A stretch of DNA of 64,000 bases from Nocardia acidivorans NBRC 108247 (GTDB lineage Bacteria > Actinomycetota > Actinomycetes > Mycobacteriales > Mycobacteriaceae). Shown piece by piece: positions 17,205-25,548 of this stretch (its first letter is position 1; each line of letters opens with the position of its first letter). The translations under genes were made by a program, and so were the position numbers. Under the pieces are notes generated by a model that saw only the letters and a program-made list of their open reading frames with translations, was not told the origin of the DNA and ran no database searches. The stretch spans positions 1 through 64,000 of the forward strand of contig NZ_BDAW01000028.1 in the NCBI RefSeq assembly GCF_001625085.1, given 5' to 3'.

Positions 17205-18047
17205 TCAGCCGCAGCCGCCGGGTACGACGAGCGCGCCCACCGCGCCCATCCCCAGGTGCACTCCGAGGGTTGGTCCGAACTCGGTGACGATCAGTTCGCG
17301 AATGCCGGGGATGAGGTCGCGGAGCTGACCGGCGACGGTGCTCGCGGCCTCCTCCGCACCGAGGTGCTGGACCGCCACCGCGGCTCCGTCGTCACCGGCC
17401 GCATCGACCGCCGCCGCAACGAGTTTGGCGAAGGCTTTGGAGCGGGTACGGGCTTTCTCCCGCAGTTCCAGCCGGCCCTCGACGATCTGCAGAATCGGTT
17501 TGGTCACCAGCTCGGTGCCGAAGAACGCCGCCGCGGTGCTCAAGCGCCCACCGCGCCGCAACTGTTCGGTGCGGTTGACCACGATGAACGCGCGCCCGCG
17601 ACTGGCCGCGGCCACCGCCGAGTCGTAGACGATATCCAGGGAGGCCCCGGAGCGGGCCCGGCGCGCGGCGGCCAGCACCGGCAGTCCGGTGCCGAGTCCG
17701 GCACTGAGCGAATCGACCAGCCGCACCCGATCGGCGGCGTCCATATCGCGCACCGCCTGCCGCCCGGCCTCCCAGGTTCCGGAGAGTTGCCGCGAAATAT
17801 GCACCGCGACAACACCGTCTCCGCCGCTGAGGTCGAGCGCCCGCTCGTACGCGGCCTTCAGATCACCCGGTGACGCCCCGGAGGTCGTGACCGTGGACGA
17901 GCTGTAGTCGATATCGCAGTCGTCCACGCCCTCCCGGATCTCCCGGTCGTCGACGAGCACATGCAGCGGTACCGCGAGCACGCCCAGTTCGGCGACGAGA
18001 TCAGCGGGCAGGCCGGCCGACGAGTCGGTGACAACCACGACGGCCAT
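17205..18047 (-). CDS. DegV family fatty-acid-binding protein
   Basis: A 280-residue protein with the DegV opening VVVVTDSSAGLP, the TSGASPGDL motif that contacts the lipid carboxylate, and the two-domain pattern with FIVVNRTEQLRRGGRLS. DegV/FakB proteins bind fatty acids and present them to a FakA kinase; no fakA is in this window. It corresponds to Rv2417c in the conserved block. The stop lies near an alanine/glycine-rich C-terminus and the gene is about 30 bases downstream of octT. Confidence 0.88.
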   Translation of the reverse strand: MAVVVVTDSSAGLPADLVAELGVLAVPLHVLVDDREIREGVDDCDIDYSSSTVTTSGASPGDLKAAYERALDLSGGDGVVAVHISRQLSGTWEAGRQAVRDMDAADRVRLVDSLSAGLGTGLPVLAAARRARSGASLDIVYDSAVAAASRGRAFIVVNRTEQLRRGGRLSTAAAFFGTELVTKPILQIVEGRLELREKARTRSKAFAKLVAAAVDAAGDDGAAVAVQHLGAEEAASTVAGQLRDLIPGIRELIVTEFGPTLGVHLGMGAVGALVVPGGCG

Positions 18048-18079
18048 CGGCTAGCGATCCTCCTCGCGCGCAACGCCTT

Positions 18080-18841
18080 TCATACAGTCCGAACCTGCCC
18101 GGCGGTCACTTCGGAAAGCACCTTCACCATGGCCTGGGCGACGGCGACATGCCCCTCCCAGCCCCAGTGGATGCCATCGGGATTGGCGTCACCGTGGAAG
18201 ACGTTCTCGCGCACGGCTTCTCCGAGATCCACCAGCGGCACCGAATGCGCCTCGGCCCACTTACGCGTCGCCCGCACCATGGGTTCGCGTCCACTGTGAT
18301 GCCGTGCGTACGCGTCACACTGATGCACGGACGGCAGCACCGCCACCATGGGCAGTTCGGGCCGCAAGCCCGCCAGCGCGTTTCGTGACTGTTCGAGGTA
18401 GTCCACGCTCACCGCGGGCGGCAGCGCCACCGGCCATCCCAGTGGAGAAAGCTTGGGCTGCAACCAGTTGTACGCGGTCCGCACCTGCCGCCGCGCGAAA
18501 GACGGTCGCACATAACGGATCAGCTCACGCAGCGCGGTCGGCAGCGGTGACGGCAGGGAATCCATCCCGCCGGTGGCGAACACCACGGCTCCGGCGCGCG
18601 GCACGCTCGCCCACACCCGCGGATCACCGATCAGCGCCCAGTAGGCGTCGCGGCAGGTCCAGCCGATGCGCGCGACCAACTCCACATCCCAGCCGAGTTC
18701 GGCCGCAACGAGATTCGGCCAGATCTTGGGATGGTTCGCGGCCAGCCCGCCCTTGGGTCCGAAATAGGACAGCGAGTCAGCGATGACCAGCAGCACCGGG
18801 CGTTCGCCGGGCATGGCCGGTGCGGGGGTGTCAGAGGACAT
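18080..18841 (-). CDS. octT: diglucosylglycerate octanoyltransferase
   Basis: A 253-residue SGNH-like protein corresponding to Rv2418c (OctT), which adds octanoate to diglucosylglycerate during methylglucose lipopolysaccharide synthesis in mycobacteria. Visible features are LLVIADSLSYFGPKGG with the nucleophile Ser in block I, FATGGMDSLPSPLP, and a C-terminal DGIHWGWEGHVAVAQ carrying the Asp-x-x-His pair. The start overlaps the gpgP stop by 11 bases. Its neighbour gpgP acts in the same pathway, supporting the assignment. Confidence 0.85.
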   Translation of the reverse strand: MSSDTPAPAMPGERPVLLVIADSLSYFGPKGGLAANHPKIWPNLVAAELGWDVELVARIGWTCRDAYWALIGDPRVWASVPRAGAVVFATGGMDSLPSPLPTALRELIRYVRPSFARRQVRTAYNWLQPKLSPLGWPVALPPAVSVDYLEQSRNALAGLRPELPMVAVLPSVHQCDAYARHHSGREPMVRATRKWAEAHSVPLVDLGEAVRENVFHGDANPDGIHWGWEGHVAVAQAMVKVLSEVTAGQVRTV

Positions 18842-19490
18842 CGGGAGCTACCTTCGCCAGCGCGTTCCATACATCGAGACGCCAGCCGGGCCGATCCAAG
18901 CTCGGACCGTGACTGGTCAACTGCACCCAGCTGGTATTGGCCAGCCCGCCCAGGGCGGGCCAGTTCACCGGGGGGAGGTCGAGAATGGCCGCGGTCAGCG
19001 CCGCGATCAGCCCGCCGTGCGCGACCAGGATGATGGTACGGCCGGGCCAATCCGCGCGCTCGGTGAACAGTTCCTGCACCACCGGCAGCGCTCGCGCGCC
19101 GACCTGCAACTTGGATTCACCGCCCGGCGGGGTGAAGGCGGCGTCGAGCCGCCATTCCTTGCGCGCCCCGGGGGAAATGGCGTCGACCTCGTGATGGGTC
19201 AACCCCTCCCACTGGCCGAGGTCGGTTTCGCGCAGCCGGGTGTCGGTGACGACCGGCAATCCGGCGTGTTCGCCGACGCACAGCGCCGTGTCGTGGGCGC
19301 GCCGCAGATCCGAGGAGATGATGGCGATGACATCACCGGTCGCCATCTCCGGTGCGCAGTCCTTGGCCTGGCGGCGGCCGATATCGCTGAGTTCGGTGTC
19401 GATCTGGCCCTGCATGCGGTCGGTGGCGTTCCATTCGGTCTGCCCGTGCCGCAACAGGATCAACCGGCGGACGCCGGCGAGCTTGCTCAC
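18831..19490 (-). CDS. gpgP: glucosyl-3-phosphoglycerate phosphatase
   Basis: A 219-residue histidine phosphatase corresponding to Rv2419c (GpgP). The phosphohistidine motif LILLRHGQTEWN lies at about 10-21 and the second catalytic His in ILVAHGGLIAAL. It removes phosphate from glucosyl-3-phosphoglycerate in methylglucose lipopolysaccharide synthesis. The GTG start at 19490 shares one base with the rsfS stop TAG. It forms a tightly packed operon nadD-rsfS-gpgP-octT. Confidence 0.88.
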   Translation of the reverse strand: MSKLAGVRRLILLRHGQTEWNATDRMQGQIDTELSDIGRRQAKDCAPEMATGDVIAIISSDLRRAHDTALCVGEHAGLPVVTDTRLRETDLGQWEGLTHHEVDAISPGARKEWRLDAAFTPPGGESKLQVGARALPVVQELFTERADWPGRTIILVAHGGLIAALTAAILDLPPVNWPALGGLANTSWVQLTSHGPSLDRPGWRLDVWNALAKVAPDVL

Positions 19491-19903
19491 TACTCGGCTC
19501 CGGCCTCATCGTCTCCGGCAGCGGCTGCCTGGGCGCGCTGGTCTTCGAGTCCTTCGACGGGCACCTGCGGGCAGTCCTTCCACAGGCGCTCGAGGCCGTA
19601 GAAGTCGCGCTCGTCATTGTGCTGGATGTGAATAACGATCTCGACGTAATCCAGTAGCGCCCAACGGCCTTCGCGGGTGCCCTCGCGGCGCACCGGCTTG
19701 TACCCGGCGTCGCGCAGCTTGTCCTCGACATTGTCGACGATGGCGTTGACCTGGCGCTCGTTGGGCGCGGACGCGATCACGAAGCAGTCGGTGATCACCA
19801 GCTGTTCCGAGACGTCCAGAATCACTACGTCCGATGCCAGCTTCTCGTCGGCCGCCAATGCGGCCACCGTTGCCATCTTCACCGCTTCGACGGATGCGCT
19901 CAC
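19490..19903 (-). CDS. rsfS: ribosome silencing factor
   Basis: A 137-residue RsfS/Iojap protein. The core VVILDVSEQLVITDCFVIASAPNERQVNAI and GRWALLDYVEIVIHIQ, with DERDFYGLERLWKDCP, are diagnostic. It binds ribosomal protein L14 and blocks subunit joining when nutrients are short. The GTG start at 19903 follows GGAAGG and overlaps the nadD stop as GTGA. The last about 20 residues are an alanine-, glutamate-rich tail. Confidence 0.93.
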   Translation of the reverse strand: MSASVEAVKMATVAALAADEKLASDVVILDVSEQLVITDCFVIASAPNERQVNAIVDNVEDKLRDAGYKPVRREGTREGRWALLDYVEIVIHIQHNDERDFYGLERLWKDCPQVPVEGLEDQRAQAAAAGDDEAGAE

Positions 19904-20544
19904 CCTGTTGCTACCTTCCCGTTGCTGTCCGGCACATACAGGTGCCGCTTGGATATGTATTGCACGACCCCGTCTGGGACGAGGTACCACACCGGCCGAC
20001 CTTCGCTCGCCCGTTTCCGGCATTCGCTCGATGAGATCGCCAGGGCGGGAATCTCGATCATGGTGACGGCGTCGGCGGGGTAGTCGCGAAGGTGTTCGGC
20101 CAGATGGTCGATATTCAATTCGTACCCCGGACGACTCACTCCGACGAATTTCGCCAGTTCGAACAATTCGGCCCAATCCTGCCAGGTGAGGATGCTGGCC
20201 AGCGCGTCGGCACCGGTGATGAAGTACAGATCCGCTTCCGGATACTGTTCTCGCAGCTCACGCAGGGTGTCGACGGTGTAGGTTTTTTTGCCGCGGTCGA
20301 TATCGGTACGGCTGACCGAGAAGCTCGGATTGCTCGCGGTGGCGATGACGGTCATCAGATAGCGGTCCTCGGCCGAGGAGACGTACCGGTCGGCTTTCTG
20401 CCAAGGCTGTCCCGTCGGGACGAACACCACCTCGTCCAGCGCGAACCGATTCGCCACCTCACTGGCCGCGACCAAGTGCCCATGGTGGATGGGGTCGAAG
20501 GTGCCGCCCATCACCCCCAACTTGCGGCGCCCGTTCGTATGCAC
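19900..20544 (-). CDS. nadD: nicotinate mononucleotide adenylyltransferase
   Basis: A 214-residue enzyme with the nucleotidyltransferase motif GGTFDPIHHGHL at 13-24, FVPTGQPWQK, the ITGADAL strand and ISSSECRKRASEG near the C-terminus. It converts nicotinate mononucleotide and ATP to deamido-NAD in NAD synthesis. It is the first gene of the nadD-rsfS-gpgP-octT run and overlaps rsfS by four bases. Confidence 0.95.
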   Translation of the reverse strand: MHTNGRRKLGVMGGTFDPIHHGHLVAASEVANRFALDEVVFVPTGQPWQKADRYVSSAEDRYLMTVIATASNPSFSVSRTDIDRGKKTYTVDTLRELREQYPEADLYFITGADALASILTWQDWAELFELAKFVGVSRPGYELNIDHLAEHLRDYPADAVTMIEIPALAISSSECRKRASEGRPVWYLVPDGVVQYISKRHLYVPDSNGKVATG

Positions 20545-20574
20545 AAAAACCGAGCTTACCGGGGGGCGATTGGA

Positions 20575-20811
20575 TTAACCCGGCAGTGGCGTTCCAGACC
20601 ATGCCGACCGAGCGGTTCGCCCGGCCCCCCGACCCGCCCAGCGCGCATACCTGTGACGCCGATCCGCCCGGTGACGACCGCGCATATGCCGAGGTACACG
20701 CGCCGATTCCGACTGCGGCCACCAAATTCCGGCAATGAGCAGGGGCCCCGCCACCGCCAACTGCCCGAGCACGACCATCGCGAAGGTGACCCACTGCCCC
20801 ATCCCGTTCAC
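20575..20811 (-). CDS. small one-helix membrane protein
   Basis: A 78-residue frame whose GTG start overlaps the stop of the gene at 20808 as GTGA. It begins VNGMGQWVTFAMVVLGQLAVAGPLLIAG, a clear membrane helix, and continues with an arginine-rich tail of about 45 residues. I do not recognise a family. Coupling to the upstream gene and the hydrophobic N-terminus support it; the lack of homology and the basic tail (typical of shadow frames in this DNA) argue for caution. Confidence 0.4.
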   Translation of the reverse strand: MNGMGQWVTFAMVVLGQLAVAGPLLIAGIWWPQSESARVPRHMRGRHRADRRHRYARWAGRGAGRTARSAWSGTPLPG

Positions 20812-21161
20812 AGCCCACCACCGAAACTGTGCAGCCGCGGCAGGACCAACTCCGGCTCGCCGACAATAAGATGGCAAACCCGCCGCACCACCTCGGGCGC
20901 ACCGACATGCTCGAGCGTCGGGGTAACCACCGCCCCCGCACCCGTGCGGCGCACCACAATCAGCAACCGCGACACCGGTTCCCGCACCTGGGCCCCAACC
21001 CGCAAGGTCTTGACGAGGTCGTACCCGTGCTCCCCCGCCAACTCGAGCAGATCCAATTCCGCCCGCTCCCAAGCACTTCCGCTCAATTCCAACCGCAGAT
21101 AACCAACCGCCTTCGGCAGCGACGACCTCAAAGGCTTCGGAGCCATATACGGACGAGTCAT
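20808..21161 (-). CDS. small conserved-looking hypothetical protein
   Basis: A 117-residue protein starting MTRPYMAPKPL. The start at 21161 is chosen because GGGAGG lies 6 bases before it. The segment AVGYLRLELSGSAWERAELDLLELAGEHGYDLVKTLRVG has the strand-helix-strand order of a resolvase N-terminal domain (GYxR ... LxxYAxxxGxxL), but no catalytic serine or arginine cluster is evident, so a recombinase function is not supported. It is divergent from the XRE regulator with a 190-bp shared upstream region, an arrangement typical of actinobacterial XRE/partner pairs. Confidence 0.6.
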   Translation of the reverse strand: MTRPYMAPKPLRSSLPKAVGYLRLELSGSAWERAELDLLELAGEHGYDLVKTLRVGAQVREPVSRLLIVVRRTGAGAVVTPTLEHVGAPEVVRRVCHLIVGEPELVLPRLHSFGGGL

Positions 21162-21351
21162 CCCGAACCTCCCTGTGTCGGTGTGAATGAACTCAGCTTG
21201 GGTGCCGCGCCGGGCACAGGCGACGGCCGATAGCGCACCTGCCGTACGTGCAGAATCTGCCGTTGACAAGCAAAGATTGCTCTGATCGGCGTTGCGGGTT
21301 TCGAGCCGCGACCTAAAGTTCCTGCATTGGCATCGACGCGGGGAGGGCCCG

Positions 21352-22653
21352 ATGGACGATGAAAGCAGCGGTGCGATATGGGAATTCGCACCCTTTCGCC
21401 AACTGTTGGCGGCAGGCCGAATCGGCCCGGCGCTGGCGCTGGTCCGAAAGGCGATGGGGCTGTCACAGGCTGATTTCGGCGAACTGCTGCACTGGGATCG
21501 TGCCCATACCGGCCGGGTCGAACGTGGCGACGTCGCAACGGTTTTCGACGTACGTGAACTGCGGCGGATCGCCGACGCGCTGGGACTTCCACGCCTGGCG
21601 CTGCTCCCGCTCTTGCTCGAATCGGACGATGCGCGGACGATCGGAATCGGGGGCCGAGAAGGAGCCGATGACGTGGATCGACGACAGTTCGGACTAGCGG
21701 CCGCCGTGGCGGGTACCGGAGTAACGGCGTGGGCGACACCGATTCAGGTCAAGCCAGCGCATCTGACCTACATCAAGACACTGACCGAGCAGTTGTGGGT
21801 GCATGACAATCTGCACGGTGGTGGCGGGATCGCTCGACGTGCGAATCGGCAATATCGATTCGTTCGCCGACTGATGGACAACGGCATCTACAGTCCGTCG
21901 GTCGGTCTCGAACTCACCAGCGCCGTGGGATGGCTGTCGAATACGGTGGCCTGGCTGGCCAGGGACTGCGGCCGACCACAATTCGCACGACAACAGCTTA
22001 TGGAATCGGTACTGCTCGCCGAGCAGAGTCGCGATTTCACCCTGCTCGCCGCGACCGTTGGCGACCTCGCCACTCTCGCGGCTGCCGCCCCCACCACGAA
22101 CCTCGAACCGGTCCGCCTGGCTCAGCGTTCGACCGAGCTCGTTCGCAGCGCGTCATCGGTCCGACTGAACGCGCTGAAGGCCGCGGAGGAGTCGACGGCA
22201 TACGCGGCGGTCGGCGATCACCGCGAGTTCGAACGTGCCCTGGGCCGGGTCGACCGGGAACGTGACCGCGGCCTCGACGGCGACGACCACCCCGCCTGGC
22301 TGAATCACGTCACCGAGGCCGAACTCCGAGTTCATGAGGCGCGGGGCCGAAAACTCTTGGGCCAGCACACCCTGGCCGCAGAGCTGTTCCGCGAAAGCAT
22401 CAGTCGCCCCGAGAACCTCCCGCGCGATGAAGCCTCCTACCGCGCGTACTACGCCGCCTCCCTCACCGGCTTGGGCGACACCACCTCCGCGATCACCGCC
22501 GCCCACACCGCCCTCGACCTCCTCGAATCCCAAGTGAATTCACCCCGCCTGGTCGCCGAACTCCACCCGGTCAACCGCGCGGCCCAACGCCTCCGCACCC
22601 CCGAAGCCCAACACTTCACCCAACGCTTCAACACCCTCACCCGAGCCGCTTGA
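21352..22653 (+). CDS. XRE-family regulator with TPR-like C-terminus
   Basis: A 433-residue protein. A helix-turn-helix at about residues 22-80 (LVRKAMGLSQADFGELLHWDRAHTGRVERG) is followed by a long helical, TPR-like region to the end (ending ... LHPVNRAAQRLRTPEAQHFTQRFNTL). This is the large actinobacterial regulator type thought to sense small ligands through the helical domain. A Tat-like stretch DRRQFGLAAAVAGTGVTAW lies at about 108-126; it recurs in such proteins and is unlikely to be a working export signal here. The start follows GGGAGG by 5 bases. The target is probably the divergent small genes. Confidence 0.82.
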   Translation: MDDESSGAIWEFAPFRQLLAAGRIGPALALVRKAMGLSQADFGELLHWDRAHTGRVERGDVATVFDVRELRRIADALGLPRLALLPLLLESDDARTIGIGGREGADDVDRRQFGLAAAVAGTGVTAWATPIQVKPAHLTYIKTLTEQLWVHDNLHGGGGIARRANRQYRFVRRLMDNGIYSPSVGLELTSAVGWLSNTVAWLARDCGRPQFARQQLMESVLLAEQSRDFTLLAATVGDLATLAAAAPTTNLEPVRLAQRSTELVRSASSVRLNALKAAEESTAYAAVGDHREFERALGRVDRERDRGLDGDDHPAWLNHVTEAELRVHEARGRKLLGQHTLAAELFRESISRPENLPRDEASYRAYYAASLTGLGDTTSAITAAHTALDLLESQVNSPRLVAELHPVNRAAQRLRTPEAQHFTQRFNTLTRAA

Positions 22654-23040
22654 TCCAGGCCAACCCCGGCCAACGCCTCGTTTGTCTTGCCCACGGCCCG
22701 TCCTTCCCCGCGCAACGTGAGTTTCGGCCCCTGCCCGCGATCCGATCCGGTCAGCAGTCTCACGGGCCATGTGCTGGCCCGCCCGGGGGTGGCGCAGACC
22801 CGAGTTCGGCCCCTTCGTGGGGACGCGCCGGCGGGGAAGGCGCTGGCGAGCGTGACGACCGCAATCGCCGACCTTCGGGCACAATTCGCCATAACCGCAG
22901 GTGCGGCTCCCGACGGCCTCCGGTTTCAACCGGTCGCGGGAGACTCGTTCGGACGTTTCTCCGAACAGGGCGGCCGGAGCTCGGCAAATGCTGTGTTGAT
23001 CCGACTTGCATGCCGTATGTACGGCAATATGCTGTCTATT
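22654..23040. other. 387-bp region without a clear gene
   Basis: Open frames run through it on both strands, but none has family similarity or a ribosome-binding site in a useful place. Its last 45 bases hold the promoter and inverted repeat of the TOBE regulator. The middle part reads as ordinary high-G+C DNA. Confidence 0.6.
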
Positions 23041-23041
23041 G
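23006..23041 (+). promoter_or_regulatory. putative promoter and operator of TOBE regulator, leaderless start
   Basis: A TTGCAT hexamer (23006-23011) and a TATGCT hexamer (23028-23033) are separated by 16 bases. The spacer is almost filled by the inverted repeat GCCGTA-TG-TACGGC (23012-23025). The GTG at 23041 lies 7 bases after the -10 element, where transcription would begin, so the mRNA may be leaderless. A repressor bound between the two hexamers would block RNA polymerase. Confidence 0.5.
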
Positions 23042-23442
23042 TGACGAATTTGCGGATCAGTGATGCGGCGTCGCTCATGGGGGTCAGCGATGACACCGTG
23101 CGTCGCTGGATCGAGCAGGGGCGGCTCGAATCGATCCGGCTCGAGAACGGGCGGATGGGGGTGCGCGGGCAGGACCTGGTCGAGGTGTTGAAGAGTGCGC
23201 ATGCCGAAACACCCGCACCGGGTGTGATTGTCGCGGCTTCGGCCCGGAATCGGATGCGCGGCATCGTGACTCGCATTGTGAAGGACACCGTCATGGCCCA
23301 GGTGGAAATGCAGGCCGGGCCGTTTCGGCTGAGTTCGCTGTTGAGCCGGGAATCGGTGGACGAACTCGGTCTCGAGGTCGGCAGTATCGCTGTCGCCTCG
23401 GTCAAATCGACCCATGTCGTGGTCGAGATACCAGAAAGTTGA
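23041..23442 (+). CDS. HTH and TOBE (molybdate-binding) domain regulator
   Basis: A 133-residue protein. The N-terminus is an excisionase/MerR-like helix-turn-helix (LRISDAASLMGVSDDTVRRWIEQGRL), and residues about 65-133 form one Mop/TOBE domain (ASARNRMRGIVTRIVKDTVMAQVEMQAGPFRLSSLLSRES). Such proteins bind molybdate or tungstate; position directly before modABC points to control of molybdate uptake. The GTG at 23041 is preferred (leaderless promoter fit, family N-terminus); an in-frame ATG at 23029 is possible. The stop overlaps the modA start as TGATG. Confidence 0.83.
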   Translation: MTNLRISDAASLMGVSDDTVRRWIEQGRLESIRLENGRMGVRGQDLVEVLKSAHAETPAPGVIVAASARNRMRGIVTRIVKDTVMAQVEMQAGPFRLSSLLSRESVDELGLEVGSIAVASVKSTHVVVEIPES

Positions 23443-24239
23443 TGAGGATGAAGACATTCCGCACCCTCGGCGCGATCGCAGCCGTATTCGCTGTCACCGC
23501 CGGGCTCGCCGGATGCGGTTCCGACGATAAGACGACAAGTACGCCGTCCGGTTCGGATCAGATCAGCGGAACGGTCACGGTGTTCGCGGCTGCTTCCTTG
23601 ACCGAGACCTTCACCAAGTTGGGCAAGGACTTCGAGGCCGCCCATCCGGGTGTGAAGGTGGTGTACAGCTTCGGGGGCAGCTCGGCACTGGCCGAGCAGA
23701 TCAAACAGGGTGCGCCCGCCGATGTGTTCGCCTCGGCGGCCCCGGCGAATATGCAGCAGGTCGTCGACGCCGGTGATGTCACCGGACAGCCCGCCACGTT
23801 CGTGAGCAACCGGCTGGAGATCGCTGTACCCAAGGGCAATCCGGGGCATATCACCGGGCTGGCGGATTTCGGCAAGTCCGATCCCAAGCTCGCGCTGTGC
23901 GCCGAGCAGGTGCCGTGCGGCGCGGCCGCCAAGAAGGTGTTCGAGACCGCGGGCATCACCCCGCAGCCCGATACCCGCGAACAGGATGTGAAGGCCGCAC
24001 TCACCAAGGTGACCTTGGGCGAGGTCGACGCGGCGCTGGTCTACCGCACCGATGTGCAGGCCGCCGGTGACAAGGTCGAGGGCATCGACTTCCCCGAGTC
24101 GACCAAGGCCGTCAACACCTATCCGATCGCCCCGCTGGCCAAGGCCCCGAACACGGCCGCCGCCAACGCCTTTGTCACCTTCATCAAGTCCGATCAGGCG
24201 AAGAAGGTGTTCGTCTCCGCCGGATTCGACACCCCGTGA
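23442..24239 (+). CDS. modA: molybdate-binding lipoprotein
   Basis: A 265-residue periplasmic-type binding protein with lipobox LAGC near residue 25 and the ModA signatures VFAAASLTETFTKLG, YSFGGSSALAEQIKQGAPADVFASA and GEVDAALVYRTDV. It captures molybdate for the ModBC transporter. The ATG overlaps the regulator stop (TGATG); an ATG two codons later is also possible. The stop overlaps the start of the repeat-encoded frame as GTGA. Confidence 0.94.
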   Translation: MRMKTFRTLGAIAAVFAVTAGLAGCGSDDKTTSTPSGSDQISGTVTVFAAASLTETFTKLGKDFEAAHPGVKVVYSFGGSSALAEQIKQGAPADVFASAAPANMQQVVDAGDVTGQPATFVSNRLEIAVPKGNPGHITGLADFGKSDPKLALCAEQVPCGAAAKKVFETAGITPQPDTREQDVKAALTKVTLGEVDAALVYRTDVQAAGDKVEGIDFPESTKAVNTYPIAPLAKAPNTAAANAFVTFIKSDQAKKVFVSAGFDTP

Positions 24240-24736
24240 GTGGTTCGGTGATGCGCGATGCCGCGAGGCCGACTCGCCACGAAGACCGTTCACAGGTCGA
24301 CAAGGCCCGCGACCGAGCCTCGGTGCCGGTGGCAATCGGCACCCCGGGCAATCGCGATTCGGCGGGGCAGCCCGCACGGCACTCCGCCGACCGTGGCAGC
24401 CTGACCCTCGGCCCCGCCTCGGTACCGGCGGCCATCGGCACCCCGGGCAATCGCGATTCGGCGGGGCAGCCCGCACGGCACTCCGCCGACCGTGGCAGCC
24501 TGACCCTCGGCCCCGCCTCCGTGCCAGCGGCAACCGGCACGCCGGGCAATCGCGATTCGGCGGGGCAGCCCGCACGGCACTCCGCCGACCGTGGCGGCCA
24601 GACCCTCGGCCCCGCCTCGGTACCGGCGGCAATCGGCACGCCGGGCACTCCCCATTCGGCCCATCGGCCCGCACGGCACCGGGCCGATGGGCGGGTGCGT
24701 ACCGCGCATTGCCGATTCGCCGAGATGCCTCGATGA
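24236..24736 (+). CDS. repeat-encoded coupled ORF between modA and modB (MIRU-like)
   Basis: A 166-residue frame that fills the modA-modB gap exactly. Its GTG overlaps the modA stop (GTGA) and its TGA overlaps the modB ATG (ATGA at 24733-24736). After about 27 residues it consists of a 33-residue unit (pattern ASVPAAIGTPGNRDSAGQP then ARHSADRGSLTLGP) present three times plus a partial fourth. No known domain, no membrane helix, low complexity. It could be a true linker peptide or only a translated spacer that keeps ribosomes moving from modA to modB. In ordinary mod operons the two genes overlap or nearly touch. Confidence 0.5.
   Translation: MSGSVMRDAARPTRHEDRSQVDKARDRASVPVAIGTPGNRDSAGQPARHSADRGSLTLGPASVPAAIGTPGNRDSAGQPARHSADRGSLTLGPASVPAATGTPGNRDSAGQPARHSADRGGQTLGPASVPAAIGTPGTPHSAHRPARHRADGRVRTAHCRFAEMPR
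24317..24685. repeat. 99-bp tandem repeat array, 3 copies plus partial
   Basis: The unit begins gcctcggtaccggcggc and starts at 24317, 24416, 24515 and 24614, an exact 99-bp period (33 codons). The first three units are nearly identical; the fourth is truncated and diverged. No spacers separate the units, so it is not a CRISPR array. Confidence 0.93.
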
Positions 24737-25548
24737 GGGCTACCTCGGCTCGGCGGCGGGTAGCGCGTAGACGACGACCGGTCATCCTCGTGCTGCCCGC
24801 CGTGTTGGCGCTGGCCTTCCTGATCACGCCGCTGATCGGCTTGCTGGCGCGCACGCCCTGGCCCACCCTGACCGATCGGCTGTTCAGCGCCGAAGTCGGT
24901 CAGGCGCTGCGGCTTTCACTGATCTGCGCGACGCTGGCGACCGCGATCTGCATAGTGCTGGGGATTCCGCTGGCCTGGCTGCTGGCGCGGGCGCATGTTC
25001 CGGGGCAGGGCATTATTCGCGCGCTGGTGACCGTGCCGCTGGTGCTGCCGCCCGTGGTCGGTGGTGTGGCGCTGCTGCTGGTCTTCGGTCGGCGTGGGCT
25101 GCTCGGGCAGTACCTCTACAACTGGTTCGGGGTCTCGCTGCCTTTCACCACTCCCGGTGTCGTGGTCGCGGAAGCCTTTGTGGCGATGCCGTTTCTGGTG
25201 ATCTCGGTCGAAGGCGCGTTGCGCGCGGCCGATTCGCGATATGAGGAAGCCGCCGCGACCCTGGGCGCATCACCCTGGTACATCTTCCGCCGCGTCACCC
25301 TGCCGTCCGTGCTGCCGGGCGTGATCGCCGGAGCGGTACTGTGCTGGGCGCGCGCCCTCGGCGAGTTCGGCGCGACCATCACCTTCGCGGGCAACTTTCC
25401 CGGTAAGACCACCACCATGCCGCTGGCGGTCTACCTCGCGCTGGAGACCGATCCGGATGCCGCGATTGTGCTCAGTCTCGTCCTGCTGACGGTTTCGGTC
25501 GTCGTGCTGGTCAGTCTGCGGGAGCGCTGGATTCGAGGTTCGGTATGA
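24733..25548 (+). CDS. modB: molybdate ABC transporter permease
   Basis: A 271-residue permease with about five membrane segments and the ModB EAA-type loop (ALRAADSRYEEAAATLGASPWYIFRRVTLP). The pattern LPPVVGGVALLLVFGRRGLLG is typical of ModB. The start at 24733 is preferred because it follows a basic n-region and overlaps the preceding stop; reading further upstream only enters repeat DNA. The stop overlaps modC as ATGA. Confidence 0.93.
   Translation: MRATSARRRVARRRRPVILVLPAVLALAFLITPLIGLLARTPWPTLTDRLFSAEVGQALRLSLICATLATAICIVLGIPLAWLLARAHVPGQGIIRALVTVPLVLPPVVGGVALLLVFGRRGLLGQYLYNWFGVSLPFTTPGVVVAEAFVAMPFLVISVEGALRAADSRYEEAAATLGASPWYIFRRVTLPSVLPGVIAGAVLCWARALGEFGATITFAGNFPGKTTTMPLAVYLALETDPDAAIVLSLVLLTVSVVVLVSLRERWIRGSV

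Noticed and set aside
20808..21161. Serine recombinase
   Set aside because: The GYLR-like start is suggestive, but the catalytic serine context and arginines of resolvases are not seen and the protein is too short.
22654..23028. Upstream extension of the TOBE regulator (251-codon frame from 22687)
   Set aside because: The added N-terminus has no family similarity, while promoter elements and the natural HTH start lie at 23006-23041.
22926..24866. Long minus-strand open frame across the TOBE regulator, modA and the 99-bp repeats
   Set aside because: It is antisense to clear modA and regulator genes, and its repeat peptides simply mirror the 99-bp array.
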